DNA from: Sweltsa coloradensis
Taxonomy: Eukaryota; Arthropoda; Insecta; Plecoptera; Chloroperlidae
Direction: 5' to 3'
NCBI GenBank assembly: GCA_024449915.1
Contig: JAMZAV010000166.1
Span: 1,178,001 to 1,242,000 of the forward strand
DNA length: 64,000 bases
Part shown: positions 35,383 through 47,400 of the stretch, in pieces
How positions within the stretch are numbered: the first letter of the stretch is position 1
How the letters are laid out: every line of letters begins with the position of its first letter
Translations under genes and position numbers: made by a program
Notes under the pieces: model-generated
What the model saw: only the letters and a program-made list of their open reading frames with translations
What the model was told of the DNA's origin: nothing
Database searches by the model: none

Positions 35383-38300
35383 CTTCACTCTAGTCAAGTC
35401 ATAGACTCATAGGCTAGCCTTATCGGTTCCTAACTCAAAAGTCAAAACCCCTTCATCCAGCACGCGGCCTCGTGGTGCCACTGCCATCCAGCGGAAGAAC
35501 GTGCGTCAGGGCCTATACTTGAATCACAGATCTATTACCTGTGCTTGAATCGTAGTCAAGTCATCCATTAGGTACAATTTAGAAGGCATTTATGACACAC
35601 GACACGAGAGGCTACAAACCTAAATTGAACGACAACAGTTGCCCTTAGTACGACACGGAAATTAAAAATTGGTGGAATATAATTCGCTGAATGATGTCAG
35701 TAAAATAACACAATGGTGTATCGAAGTGTGGAATAATAAATCATTCACATAAAGACCTACAAATTGTACAACCTCGCCTAGTGAGGGTGGGGGACGGACT
35801 CGATAAAATGTAAATGTAATAATTGCATAACGGCTATTGTCTTTGATTGTGACCGTTTAGTGATATTGAAAACGAGGGATCCAAGTTCAATTCTAATGCG
35901 TATTATTAGGAGATGAAGACAATGCGGGCTGACAATGAGCGATGACGAATAAGATAACGAGAGGGGGGGGGGGGGCAGGGGAACCCTCACATCTCGTATT
36001 ATTAGAACACATAGGGGAAGGTTGCTGCTGCGAAACTGAGACCAGATTATGTCAAATAACCCCAGACAGAAAGAAGCTATTCCATACAAAAATCTTAACA
36101 TATTCGCATTTGATAAAGACGGGAAAGACATATTTACATCATTCGAAATGTAACTTTTTAATTTCCGTCCTCTAAAATGTCGACCAGCTGATGAGTAGAT
36201 CGGGCCTTGCAGTTCACTCAAGCAAGATGTCCGTCTGTTAGCAATGATATTTTATTTGATGGTATGAACGGCCTCGGTTCAAAAGTCGAGACTCGAGACA
36301 CAAGCTATAACCTATAAAACAGATGAATTATGCATCTTCTAACAACACATTAGCATACGCAAAATGCGAATGTTTGTAGCTCTGATTCGCGTTGTATATA
36401 TGGGCTAATTATACACCTTCGCGTCTTTGACAGCGAGCAGGTACGTCAAACGTGTAAATATATAGGTACTAAATACTAATCGAAATAAAATCATCCCAAC
36501 CTAATTGTTATAAAGTACCCAGACACGCTCTGTGATTGTTGTAGGCCTATATGGAAATCAGTGTTTCAATGTTGTTATGAGAGCGTAGTATTTTCTTCAG
36601 TACCGATCGGCGATCACTGAATTCACTTGGGTATGCATGTTATTCCGAACCTGCCAGTTGGGTGCACAAGCAAATACTGTCAAGAGTGTCACACCATTTG
36701 TTGACATTTTGATTGCACAATGCACACATTGTACAAACTATGGGTAACTATTATTTATTGAATGCATTTGGTGTAATTTGGAAATACAAATAAAAACTAA
36801 CAGCGTCCATTTTGCTTACAGTAAAATGTAGGGCCTACGTGCACATGGTCGATTGCTTGGGTTAGGAACATTTAAAAATGCTTCCTTTTTTCTAGCCTAG
36901 GTCCTACTCCTATCTAGGTCTACTTTAAATTAAACTGTGTTTTACTAATCATAATAACACGGCATAGAAACGCAGATTTTTACATTAGAAACTTGAAGCA
37001 GTAGGCACTAAATGTAGGGAACATTCTACGATCAAGAAAATACAATTAAGCACTGCTTCACAAAAACACTTGAACCATACCGGTAACAATGTTTTGCATT
37101 TCTCATGCAAGCAGTATTATTACTGCCACATAATGGTTTTTAACAGCTACCTGTAGATTAAAACGCTATTTTAAATTTTTATAACGTGCACCGAAAATGT
37201 GTGTAGAGTGTAGACCTACGTGCAATATCAACAGGTTTGACATTTTTATTAGATTGTAGTCCTACAATTTGGAAGTAACCGTTTAAGTGTCATCATAACT
37301 TAATGGAAAACGAGATATTGGTTAGGAGGCGTACATACAATATAAATTATGATTGCAACCATACATCAAAGCTACTTGAAATTGCATAGTTAATTATATC
37401 AGTAATTAAACTAAAACCCATCCAGAAATGGCATGAGAAAAGCTCGGGTTACAGGCGAGGCCAAAGCTACCATGCACTAGGCAGTGCAATAATACCTCTG
37501 TGGACAGTGTTGTTCTTGCTGATTGTCACATAACGCTGTCAACTTTTTTGTTTTCATTCGTTCAGTTCTCCTCCGGTCCACAAGCGATAAAATAATTGTT
37601 AAATACTTCCAACTGTAGGGACTAATTAGTTTTATCTGTGCTTCCAAATAACCACCTATCCCACTTATCCCATTGAAAATCGTTTTTAACTGACACTGTC
37701 ATTACGGTGCGATAAAAAGTCAGCTAGGGGCAGGGCCTACCATTAAATTAAAGACACAATGAGCGCAACTTTTTCTCGTGGCAAGTTATGAAGGGCATTG
37801 TCGTTATGGTGCCAACGTTTATTACCGACACCTACTTATAAAAATCCCATCTCATCACAAATCAAAGGGTTTGACCCGGAAGTGCACCCATTACCGCACT
37901 AGTCGACCAGCCGTAGTGCAACTATTGCGATAACTTCAAAATCACAGAAAAGTTTCGCACAAAAACTAGTACGAATGTTCATTTCCATCGAAAAGTGTTC
38001 AACAATTGATAACACGGCCCAGTCCGACTTATGATTCGTCTTCAAACTAGCCTTTTGATACACAGATGGGAGCCGACTTGAGTGCATTCCTTTCCTATGT
38101 AGCCTAACCCTTCTTTCCGTACTAACGATCTCACAAACATGCTGCTCAGATTAATTCTGTCACCTAAACTTGATATACCGGGTTGGCGTAAAACGATATG
38201 TTTGTTACGTCTGGTGTAGATTATCTGGACATGATAGCCCCAGGAGAGCCGAGCTGTAGCCAACCCAAGGTAGTCGGCGTTCGGTCAACGGCCGACTCGA

Positions 38301-40144
38301 TATCGGCAAAGGACGAGAGAGTAAATATTCGCGGTCATGGAGGTAGAAGAACCGTATGGACTCGCGCGGTACACAACATCACATTCATAAGTTGCAGGCG
38401 ACTACAATATTTTGTGCAATCTTCGAAGGTCTAAAAAGTAGGCTACACTAACAAAGCGCAAGCAAACATTATAAAGAAATTAATATCAAGCATGCATTAG
38501 GCCTACCGGGAATTATGTTGTGGGCCTTTAGCATGCACATTGCACATGCAATGTAGCACAATAAGAATTAAAAGGGCATTGGCAGATTCAGTATCTGTTC
38601 GGATTATGTAACAATAGTTCAGAAAAATAACACCATTCACCATTATGATTGGGTACGTACATAGATCTATGATAATGTACAAAGCATGTTGCCCGAGCAA
38701 ATGGACTACCGGTACCTGTCCTCATGAACTTGGTCACAACTCACAAGAGAACTTTCAGACGCTTTCAGAGTAAAACCAAAGATGATGTTTGCATTATGAC
38801 AGGCGTCAATGTAGGCCTACCGCCTACGCCAGATCTTACAACAAATACGGTGCCCTATTTAATTAGACCAACAGTGAGTACACAGTTTGTTATGAAAATT
38901 TACTGTACAACAAGTGCGATTCCGGTATCCCCTCCTCCTCCCCCCCCCCTCCCTTAAAAATGTCATCCATCAGTGATGACTTAAATTTGGTTGGGCGGTG
39001 GGTTCGAAAAATACAGCTAAAATTCCGCATCGGTAATGGAGTTTTTTATTAATTGTATTTTAATTTATATTCTTTAAATCAATAAGTGATCGATAGTTTA
39101 ATCCACCTCTCCCATTTTAAAAATATTAGCTAAAGATATAAATTTGTGATACATTTAGTGGGCGAGTGATTTATTGCGTGTAGGCCTATTATAATTTTTT
39201 GACACTACTAGGAATTGAACAATAAGCGATGTCATTAATAAACTAAAAATTTCTATTACCTATTGACAAAAGGCAAGGCAATCAGCTAATGAAATAGTTG
39301 GGTGTAGTCTAGTCTCACTAGGCTACATTTAGTTATGATGTAGGTAGCCCACTTCTTGAGAAGTGCACGCTACGCTACTACCTAATACAAACAAAACTAA
39401 ACAATGTAATGTCAGTCGGTCATGTCACCCATGCTGTTGATAAAATTGCAACTTCCGGACACAAAATGATGTTTCACGTCTCGTTATTTTGCAACTAACT
39501 GTAGGAGAGTTCTTCGAGATGAGTGGGGGTGAGAACTGAGCGAAAAGGCAATTTTCTACCAAGAATCAGTAACACGTACAAGTCGGTCGGTATAATAGCC
39601 TCTATCAAATTGTGCTACAATCGCCAATTGTCAATTTTGAGTAGAAATAATAATTGTATGGCCTAAATATTAGAATGATGGACATCCACCACGACCAGCA
39701 AGAAACATATCCCCATCTCGGTACATGACGGGTAAAAAAACATTTTAGTGAAGTAAAACTGAAGAGTAAAATAAAATGGTTTTAAAAACTCAATCGGTCG
39801 AGAAGAAGAATCAAGAAACAGCATGACCAGACTCGTTTTTAAATTTAAATAACTTGGGCCCCCAGGATTCCAGAGCTACGTATTACACAATTTTTCGCCT
39901 CGCAATAACATATGGGCACTGATAACTTCACTATTTTGTGCCCTAAAGCCCCAATAACTAACTAACTAACTATGGTAACTAACACTGTCGTAGCTTTGCT
40001 GTTTGCTGTCGCCGGGGAAAAAGTTGTAGATCTCGACTACCCTTCTAAATACCGCGGTGTCCCAACCATGTTTTTGTTCTTGGTCGTACTCATGAGCAGA
40101 CGTGTTTCTGTTCTTGGCTAGCTGATAAGTCAAAGAGTGGAACG

Positions 40145-40330
40145 AACCGAACCTTGACTGGGGCTGGAAGGCGCGCGCGGGCGCGATCATCTAAAACCTG
40201 TCTCGGCCTCGCCAGGCGAAGACGCCGCAAGATGGCCGAGCCGAGCGTCTTGGAATGCTGCGCGGCGGCCAGTTCCGTTCGTTGTTCGTTCCTTCGGCCG
40301 GCAGGAGCATCGAGGAGTGGCAAACTAAAG
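40145..40330. promoter_or_regulatory. CpG-rich block in intron 1, 1.7 kb downstream of exon 1
   Basis: Unusually GC- and CpG-dense for this window (for example GGCGCGCGCGGGCGCGATC). It carries an AAGATGGCC YY1/PHO-type motif at 40229-40237. It could be an alternative promoter or first exon, or an intronic CpG island. A 37-codon plus-strand frame starting at that ATG ends after SGKLKRLYW and has no recognisable homology. Strand and function are unresolved. Confidence 0.4.
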
Positions 40331-40519
40331 CGTTTATATTGGTGATGCACATATTTATTTACATATGGAGATAGTTACATAATCACTGTCGTTTTATCAT
40401 ACTGCAGTAATGTATATTATGGACATGTGCCTACCTCATTATTGATTGTTGCCAACTTTTCTGTGTTATAAAAAACCCTAATAATGGTAAATTCTGATGT
40501 CATGGACGTTCTTGAACGA

Positions 40520-40860
40520 GGGGAAAATTAAATTGTCATTACCTAATTAATTAATTACAACAGTGGTGAAATAATGGGTATTTCCGTCGTCCACTGACGT
40601 TCAGGCGATGAAGTTTTGCCCCTATCATAATTTATATTATTGGATTAACGACTGCATATGTGTAAGATCATACCAGCACGCATCCCTTCTATAAAGAAAT
40701 ATGGTTTTTATTTAGTACTGACTGAATTTGTGGTAAATTGGCGGGTAGTATAATGCGCCCCGGGCCTCCCCAGCCAATTAAAATCGCCTGCATGGCCATA
40801 AATCGTCAATGCTTGTCAAGGTTGATTGTTATTAATTGTTGCTTATTGTTTATATAGAAT
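40520..40860. promoter_or_regulatory. candidate conserved intronic enhancer rich in homeodomain/forkhead-type sites
   Basis: The block contains TAATTAATTAATTA at 40544-40557, CCAATTAAAATCG and GGCCATAAATC near 40773-40805, and TTGATTGTTATTAATTG with TATTGTTTATATAG up to 40857. The density of TAAT, ATAAA and TGTTTA cores without microsatellite structure resembles developmental enhancers. No alignment was possible, so conservation is assumed, not shown. Confidence 0.3.
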
Positions 40861-42004
40861 GCTTTGCACAGCAAAGAACATTCGAATCACCTGCCAGACA
40901 GCAAGTTTGGGACGACGGTCCACCGAGGGTCCAGCCGTAGGCCATGAACAGACACGGGAACGGGATAACCGAGCCAGTAAAAATATTAAAATTCAAAAGC
41001 ACATTATACAGCTACACCAAGGACAAGACAATATCAATACGAAAACGAAAAGGCTGCGTTTACATTTACCATTGATGAGGAGTAAAAATAAAAAAAGTGT
41101 CAACAAGGGAAACAAAACCGTGGTCCTGTCAAACAGGTAAATGAAAAAGTATTCGAGTCGGGGGCTGGTTATACAAAGCTTACTCAAAATTTTAAACACA
41201 AGCCAAGAAGAAGCATGAACTCAACAATCAACATAAGCCATGAACAACGGTCGCGTTGAAACAGCAAAATAAGTAGGCCTAGTGTCTAGCCTACAATCAA
41301 AATCACACTTGGCCCGAGACTTGGCCTATTGACTACGGTATTTATTACAAGTATCTTATTCGGAAATCCCTAATTGCCAATGAAGTGACTAGTGAGAATA
41401 CCGGTAAGTCCCAACGGCAAACGCTGTGCAATCTTAGATTCTACACTATAGACAACAAACAACAATTTCAAAATAAATATGACTAGGCCCTACACAAAAA
41501 GGGTTATAAAATTAACAAGCAAATAATGACAAGTCACAACTACACAGCCAACGTTCCAAAATAAAATAAACACGTGCGGCTTCCAACTGAATGAAAAGAA
41601 GCTAGGGCCTAAGCCTAACTAAAAATAGTGTGAGTTCATAGACACAACTGATAACGAAAGTTCAGCAGAATCCCAACGACAGCACGCCGGCAAAAAACAC
41701 ATGTCCTGACAAGTTGATTGTCACGTTGCCATCCAATCATATTATTCGCCGCTCATATTATCTCGATTGGCCCCGCTGAATAATCTAGACGTCCAAGTTC
41801 ACATGACACCGAACGCACGTGCCCACGGCAAAGTGCAGGCAGGCGTTTGACAACAAGCCTAGGCTAGGCCTAAAGCGTAGAAGAACGAGCAAGCTTATAA
41901 TAATGATTACGAAATTAGCTATTCATATCAATCAAATCGTGATTGACCACGCCGACAACTAGTGTCTCGACATTTCATTGAGTAAACATGCCATGTCCAC
42001 TTAC

Positions 42005-42128
42005 CTTCGTCAAGTAGCCTTTCGACGTGAATGAAGACATTTGGAAATGCTGCTAATTGTTTCTTATCTTTAAGTAATTGTGCTAAGTAGTCCGCTATAC
42101 TCTGCGTTGTTGGGTTAGTATCACTCAT
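42005..42128 (-). CDS. how: HOW/Quaking-type STAR protein, exon 1 with start codon (Qua1)
   Basis: The minus-strand ATG at 42128 opens a frame of 41 codons plus one base. It starts MSDTNPTTQSIADYLAQLLK and continues through KQLAAFPNVF and HVERLLDE to a perfect donor (GAAG|GTAAGTG). The trailing G joins AA of exon 2 to make the second Glu of the invariant LLDEE. Residues 9-41 are the first helix and turn of Qua1, the STAR homodimer interface. The start is chosen because the context ACAATGA has A at -3 and because family similarity begins about eight residues later. Drosophila HOW has a longer glutamine-rich leader that is absent here. CpG-rich DNA immediately upstream fits a promoter and 5' UTR. 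The next coding exon lies 25 kb away. Confidence 0.95.
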
Positions 42129-42136
42129 TGTAATTA
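42114..42136 (-). promoter_or_regulatory. candidate bipartite HOW/QKI response element across the start codon
   Basis: On the how transcript, a UACUAAC core occupies 42120-42114 (codons 3-5). A UAAU half-site lies 12 nt upstream at 42136-42133, in the last bases of the 5' UTR. QKI and HOW proteins are known to prefer an ACUAAY core with a UAAY half-site within about 20 nt. The motif match is seen directly; autoregulation is inference. The core also encodes Thr-Asn, so chance is possible. Confidence 0.45.
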
Positions 42137-42440
42137 CAAATATGTATTATGAGGTAAGTGTTTGTGGCTATTGTTCGAACACTGCTTCGATACCTGAGAA
42201 AACTGTCGAGCGCTGTTTCAAGACATAGACCGCACACATCAAGAACTCGAACACCACTGAGAAGTATTTCTTGTGGGCGCCACGGCACGGCATGCGCAAC
42301 AAGTGGAGTGGACTCGTCAACCTGCGCCTTCGAGGAGAGGGGTGTGAGGCAGAGAGCGGAGCGGAGTAGGCGCGCTACTGCTGCCATATAGGGCGTGCTC
42401 TGCCGTGGCGGGCGCTGTAAACAGAGATATCTTGCGTTCG
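42129..42440 (-). promoter_or_regulatory. how promoter / 5' UTR region
   Basis: Immediately upstream of the how start codon, about 280 bp are much richer in G+C and CpG than the flanks, as expected for a first exon and promoter. On the transcript strand there are initiator-like TCAGTGGT near 42255-42262 and CCCTATATGGC near 42383-42393. The latter could act as a weak TATA or a near-CArG box, but it lies about 130 bp from that initiator, too far for a standard TATA-Inr pair. An 88-codon upstream frame starts inside CCCTATATGGC at 42387. The transcription start cannot be fixed from sequence alone. Confidence 0.6.
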
Positions 42441-44203
42441 CTCATTCACCGTATCTTTCATATTTTTATAACCCCTTCATTAACAGAAGTAACCCTTGCC
42501 CGAACGCGATTCAGAGGGACTAATTAATAACTAACTTCTTCAAACGGAAGACATGGGGAGATGATGAAATAAGCACGGGCGCGCAGAGAAGAAAAGAAAT
42601 ATTGTTAAATGCACGTGGACTGGTTTATTGAATCAACACCCACTGTTCTCACTTCAGACTTTGAGCACCAAGCTCTGTTTGTTTTGAAAGAAAAAATAAG
42701 CAGGCTAATGAAAGGAAAAATTGCCATTTGGATATTTTTTCAATAAACAGTAATTATTTTCCTGTCCCACTCCCACTCAAGAAGTTACATACGTTCACGT
42801 ACGTGTATTAAATGCGCCATTCTTAAATAAATTTTAAAATCGCATTTTGATTTTGAATATTATTAACATCTTATTTTTTAAACAAGCATTTTACCACAGG
42901 TAAATAATGATGGAATAGTAATATTATTATTTTTAAATTTGTGCGTTTCTGTAAGCTTAGTTTCATTTTATTTCCTCATTTGTAAAAAATAAATAAATAT
43001 TATAAGAAATTAAATAAATTTGTATTACAAAATAGAATAGACGTTAAATAAATAAATACATTTTTGCCAACTTCAATAAGTTGTATTTGGGGCTACATTG
43101 CACTTCTGTTTTAAAATGACGTCATAAAAGTATAGCACTTTGCAATTGCAGCGTTTTCAAAATATATTGGACTGGTACACCAATAGCACAAAACAATATT
43201 TTCACGTAACTATAATAATTTGTCATCTCCCTACATCAAACAAACGAAAAGTTTTGTGTGCCGTATATATTTTTCTACTCCGTTTGTTGTCCCAGAAGTG
43301 ATTTTCAGCGGTGACAATAAAATTATTCTAATTTTGAACATTATAGTGCCTTGTTGCTAGACGGCTTCTAGGTCATCATTTACATAAAACCATGGTTATA
43401 ACAAAATAATATAAATGTTTTAAACACTTTTAATTTAAACACCCTCCCCCAATGAGAATGTATCACGTTCTCACATCCAAGTAAAACAAATCCGAAAAGA
43501 AAGTACTGAAAGGAAGAACGTGCCTATTTTGTGAACATGGGAAATAAATAATGAGCATATTTTCTATTTACTGTGTCAACTTCGTCAGCAAAATTAATTC
43601 ATAACATGCGGTGTCAGTAGACGTGTGACCCGTGACCGTGGGTTTATATCCCCTCCCCTTATGGTCTTATACCATGGCATTTGTCAGCAAAAATAAAACT
43701 TTATCACATCAATCAAATCAACATCGCGTCAAAGATTTTTGACTGCCAAACTTCAGTCAGTAAAAACATTTATACTATAGAATAGTGGCACTGGCGTCCT
43801 ATACTTTGATTGTGATTTTTAAACAATGATGTTTCAAATTTGAATGTGTCAAAATTATATACCTGTAATATTATCATATTATTTCTAGTTGTTATTTAGA
43901 GAGATTAGGATTCCCTGCGTGCGTGATGGGATGAATTTGTGATCAATCTGTAACAACTGTTGCCAAACAATACTTCCCCATGCCTGAATAAAGGGTTGCA
44001 CAGCACAGTGCACTTGCAGACAGAGATAAGGTTTGTGAAACAGTGCATATTTTCTCAAGATACTTGTACCGACTTGTGCATGTTGTAGATGTCTGTTGGC
44101 AAAAGCAAACTTGCTCGTATAAGGTCCTTTGTAAATCTCTTTTTAACTGACGATAGATAAATGTTAAATAAACTATAGGAAGCTTTGCAAACTCTTTTTC
44201 AGG

Positions 44204-44733
44204 CGCGTTGTTGGATTGAGCGTAAATGGTGCATTGAAGTGATTGAACTGCCATGTGCACAGATTTTCTGTTGTTCTGTGAAAAAATCATTACTAAGTCG
44301 AAGAATTTTTTTTAAACGAAAAAAATTGTAATTTGTTTAAATGAAAAAATCGTAAAATTGCAATTTTCATGAGAGATCATTTTTCGATGGCACTCAAATT
44401 TTACACGAATATATTAATTCATAAAATTAAGGTTCTGTTAAAAAATCATTACAATCGGATAAAGCATGTAGGTGTTATAAGTCGAAGAAATTTTTTAAAA
44501 ATAGTAAAATTGCGATTTTAATGAGAAATAATTTGTTGATTGCGCTCAAAAACGTGGCAATTCTAAGTTCAGAGATTTCGAATTTCATCGCAATTGGAGT
44601 ATCGGTTTAGCCGGCTAATCGTGTTAAGAAGCAGACAAAAATACAAAAAAAGATAAAGATAAAAAGAAAAAAAAACATTCCAGATTTTTTTTCTCCGGTG
44701 AAGTGAAATGGAATCTTCGCTTCGCTCATCCAA
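44204..44733 (+). mobile_element. GGATGAGC-family element, copy 1
   Basis: Begins CGCGTTGTTGGATTGAGCG and ends CTTCGCTTCGCTCATCCAA, an imperfect terminal inverted repeat, followed by TAAATAAATAAA. The interior repeats TTATAAGTCGAAG and AAAATCATTAC motifs and is the reverse complement of much of the element at 46.5-47.3 kb (for example GTTGTTCTGTG). No open frame. Confidence 0.7.
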
Positions 44734-44885
44734 TAAATAAATAAAGATGCCCGCCGTAGGATACTACATCTGTTTTACCCGAAGACTAAGTTTTTGTGTG
44801 AAAGGGTAAACATGAATGTACCGGTAATATTAGGAGGACTCGATTCCAGCAAAAAACAAACCGGAAAAAAACTTTCAATCGGGAT

Positions 44886-44955
44886 TGAGGCAGGTTTCGA
44901 ACTCGTATCATCCCAAATCAGGGTTCCACACGCTATGCATGAGCTACTTCTGTCG
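44886..44955 (-). pseudogene. tRNA-like relic
   Basis: The minus strand reads AAGTAGCTCATGCATAGCG (A box) and, about 40 bases on, ACGAGTTCGAAACCTG (B box). The acceptor arm is lost. Confidence 0.5.
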
Positions 44956-45072
44956 ATGTCCATTGCAATAGTAAATTCTTCCATAAGCTACAATACACAT
45001 GATTGTACCTACTATACCTGTCATCAACAAAGTATATTAGACCGGACTTGTGACATGTGTGGGAAGAAATCC

Positions 45073-45120
45073 AGGCACGACCAGGGCTCGAACCAGGGTC
45101 TTTAGCTTACCAGGTGGCCA
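45073..45120 (-). pseudogene. truncated relative of the 26.3-kb tRNA-like sequence
   Basis: The minus strand reads TGGCCACCTGGTAAGCTAAA then GACCCTGGTTCGAGCCCTGG. The GGTAAGCTAA-GACC order and T arm match the 26281 sequence, but the D arm is deleted. Confidence 0.55.
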
Positions 45121-46542
45121 CATAATTTACTATTCAAACATCATATCCACCCAGAAAATAATTTATTATTTCTTGAATATGACTTTATGACGCGTTTCTA
45201 CATATCATTTCGTTTAACAATGTTGATTGATGTTCTGATGATACTTCACATTAGTCGGAACATGGGAGGTGACTATGTTGCAGTCTGCAGACATTAATAA
45301 CAGTCATAACAAGTAAGTCTAGGGACCCCACCTACTCTGGTTTATAAAATTACCTCGGCGCAGTGGAACATTCTTCTGGCTCTAGTTTCTAAACTAAACT
45401 TGCTACAGAGATAAATGGCACACCATGTGACCACGGTAGGGGGAAAACTGTTCAACGTTCAACACATCCGATTAGTTAAATTTGCATCTCTAGTGTTTAT
45501 TAAAGTTCAAACAATTGCCCAATTATATTAGGATAGAGTTGCGCCATGCAACTATGTGCAGAAGAAAAACCGACCAACTTGCCAAGGCGCGAAATCGTTG
45601 GTGTGCAATAATGGCCATTGCTACTAAAAGTTTTGAGTCTAGATCAAAGCGAATGCTGAAGGCAAAAATGGAGAAGCGACGTTTTTTGAAAACGTGAAAA
45701 ATCGTGTATTCAAAATGGTAGAAGTATTTTTTTAGGGATTGTGAGAATTTATTTTGAAAGCTTTGATTGTATCGATTGTTTACTATACTAAAACTCCAAC
45801 TAATGAAGTAAACATGGGGATATAAATTATTTACATTTTTGTAGAACATACCTCTACTTCAAATGGTAAGGATATATAGTACCGACTGCTTGCTTCGTAA
45901 GAAATGCATAATGTGTGAATTATGGTTAAAGTGACGTCGGCAAAAGTAGGGTGAACTCGAAGGCACTCGCACAAGCCCATTCTAGAAAGATCCAGCCGCA
46001 GACGACTCGAGATTGCTATTTTATAACACCCCGACTAGCAAATCGGACACCCAAGCGGTAGGATGTTAGTGGGCGTTCAGGGTGCATATAAACATAAATG
46101 TGTCAAGATTCGACTATAGGTATTTTTACTACACCATAACCGTTAGAGGTGTCACATCGAACTATTTGTGACTAACTGGAACATGTTAGTCTAATTTGGT
46201 ACACGCGAGTTTGACATCATATATCTTATGGACAGCTCCTGTATTGCATTGCATGTCTACATCCCGTGCAAAGAATAATTACACGTGTTTCGTCACGTGC
46301 ATTTATAAAGGCAAGTACGCATGAATCTGCACAGTACACTATATAAGTTATACAGCGTATATTGGATCAAGTTGTTTTTTTTATTCCTAGCTAGGTTGTA
46401 TTGTATAAACGAAGTGAGGACCGAACGACTGCATGGGCATATTACCCCCGATGACACATTTTTAATCGATGCATTTCTTTAGTTGAAATTTTAAATGTTA
46501 TAAGTTATTTTAGAAATGGATAATAAGATCATTAATTGCTCA

Positions 46543-47290
46543 TTGGATGAGCGTAGCGAGCGTAGCGAGCGAAGCGAGCGAAGCGAAGATTCCATTTTAC
46601 TACACTGGAGAAAAAAAATCCGGAATGTTTTTTTTTTATTTTTTTTTGTATTTTTGTGTTTGTCCACACGATTCCGGCTAAACCGATACTCCGATTGCGA
46701 TGAAATTTTATGGAGGCCTTCGAAATCTCTGAACTTAGAACTGCCACGTTTTTTAACGCAATCGGAAAAAATTTCTCATGAAAATCGCAATTTTACGTTT
46801 TTTTTTCGATTTAAAAAAAAATTACTTCGACTTATAACACCTACATGCTTTATTCCGATTTTAATGATTTTTGCACAGAACCTTTATTCCATGAATTAAG
46901 ATATTCTTGTGAAATTTGAGCGCAATTGAAAAAATATTTATCATAAAAATCGAAATTTTACGGGTTTTTTCTTTTTTTAAACAATTCTTTGACTTATAAC
47001 ACCTACATGCTTTATCCGATTGAAATGATTTTTTCGCAAAACCTTAATTTTATGAATTAATATATTATTGTTAAATTTGAGCGCAATCAAAAAAATTTTT
47101 CTTAAAAAATTTCAATTTTACGATTTTTTTTCAACAATTACGATTAATTAAAAAAAATTAAGTTAATTTTTTATTTTATTTAATTTAATTTAAAAAAATT
47201 TCAATTTAATAATGATTTTTCCACAGAACAACAGAAAATTCGCATAACACATGGCAGCTCAATGCACCAATTACGCTCATCCAACAACGC
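46543..47290 (-). mobile_element. GGATGAGC-family element, copy 2, with expanded end and internal duplication
   Basis: Bounded by TTGGATGAGCG (46543) and CGCTCATCCAACAACGCGG (to 47290), an 11-bp perfect TIR. It is inverted relative to the 44.2-kb copy. The left end has expanded into a minisatellite of GCGTAGCGAG/GCGAAGCGAG units (46552-46589). Inside, a block beginning GACTTATAACACCTACATGC is present twice, 162 bp apart (46829 and 46991). No coding frame. Confidence 0.75.
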
Positions 47291-47334
47291 GGCGGGACTT
47301 AAGCGTTTTCCTAGTTTATATAAACAGGGACAGA

Positions 47335-47400
47335 GGTAGCGATGCGTCACACGCGAGTTAAGATTCGGGAGGTCGTCGGCTCGATACCGACCACCGGTAA
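47335..47400 (+). pseudogene. tRNA-derived SINE-like core (GTGAGACTC family, divergent)
   Basis: GGTAGCGATGCGTCACACGC resembles an A-box region, followed by GGAGGTCGTCGGCTCGATACC and CACCGGTAATC. The tail order matches 63.5 kb (CACCGGCAATC). Confidence 0.5.

Larger units (their letters stand above)
16757..42004 (-). other. how intron 1
   Basis: Inferred intron of 25,248 bp, from donor GTAAGTG after exon 1 to acceptor TGTATTTCAG before exon 2. A very long first intron is usual for regulatory genes of this family. It holds fold-back tRNA-like elements (17.2, 26.3 kb), a MITE (21.1 kb), a truncated MITE end (33.9 kb), microsatellites, an AAGGTCA cluster (19.6-20.2 kb), paired CREs (23.2 kb), and CpG-rich and homeodomain-site-rich blocks near exon 1 (40.1-40.9 kb). 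The rest (17.3-19.5, 21.4-23.1, 23.2-26.1, 26.4-33.9, 35.4-40.1 and 40.9-42.0 kb) is AT-rich DNA in which I see no gene. Confidence 0.88.

Noticed and set aside
35778..36221. 147-codon minus-strand frame beginning MSELQGPIYS
   Set aside because: Runs through a poly-G/C tract (PPPPL) and has no family resemblance. It lies inside how intron 1, but no flanking splice pair was identified.
40154..40345. Short Arg-rich frame with AAGATGGCC start
   Set aside because: Could be a YY1-type site in a CpG island; kept only as a regulatory candidate.
42158..42391. Plus-strand 77-codon frame opposite the how 5' UTR
   Set aside because: Arg/Ser-rich by composition of the CpG-rich promoter; no start context or homology.
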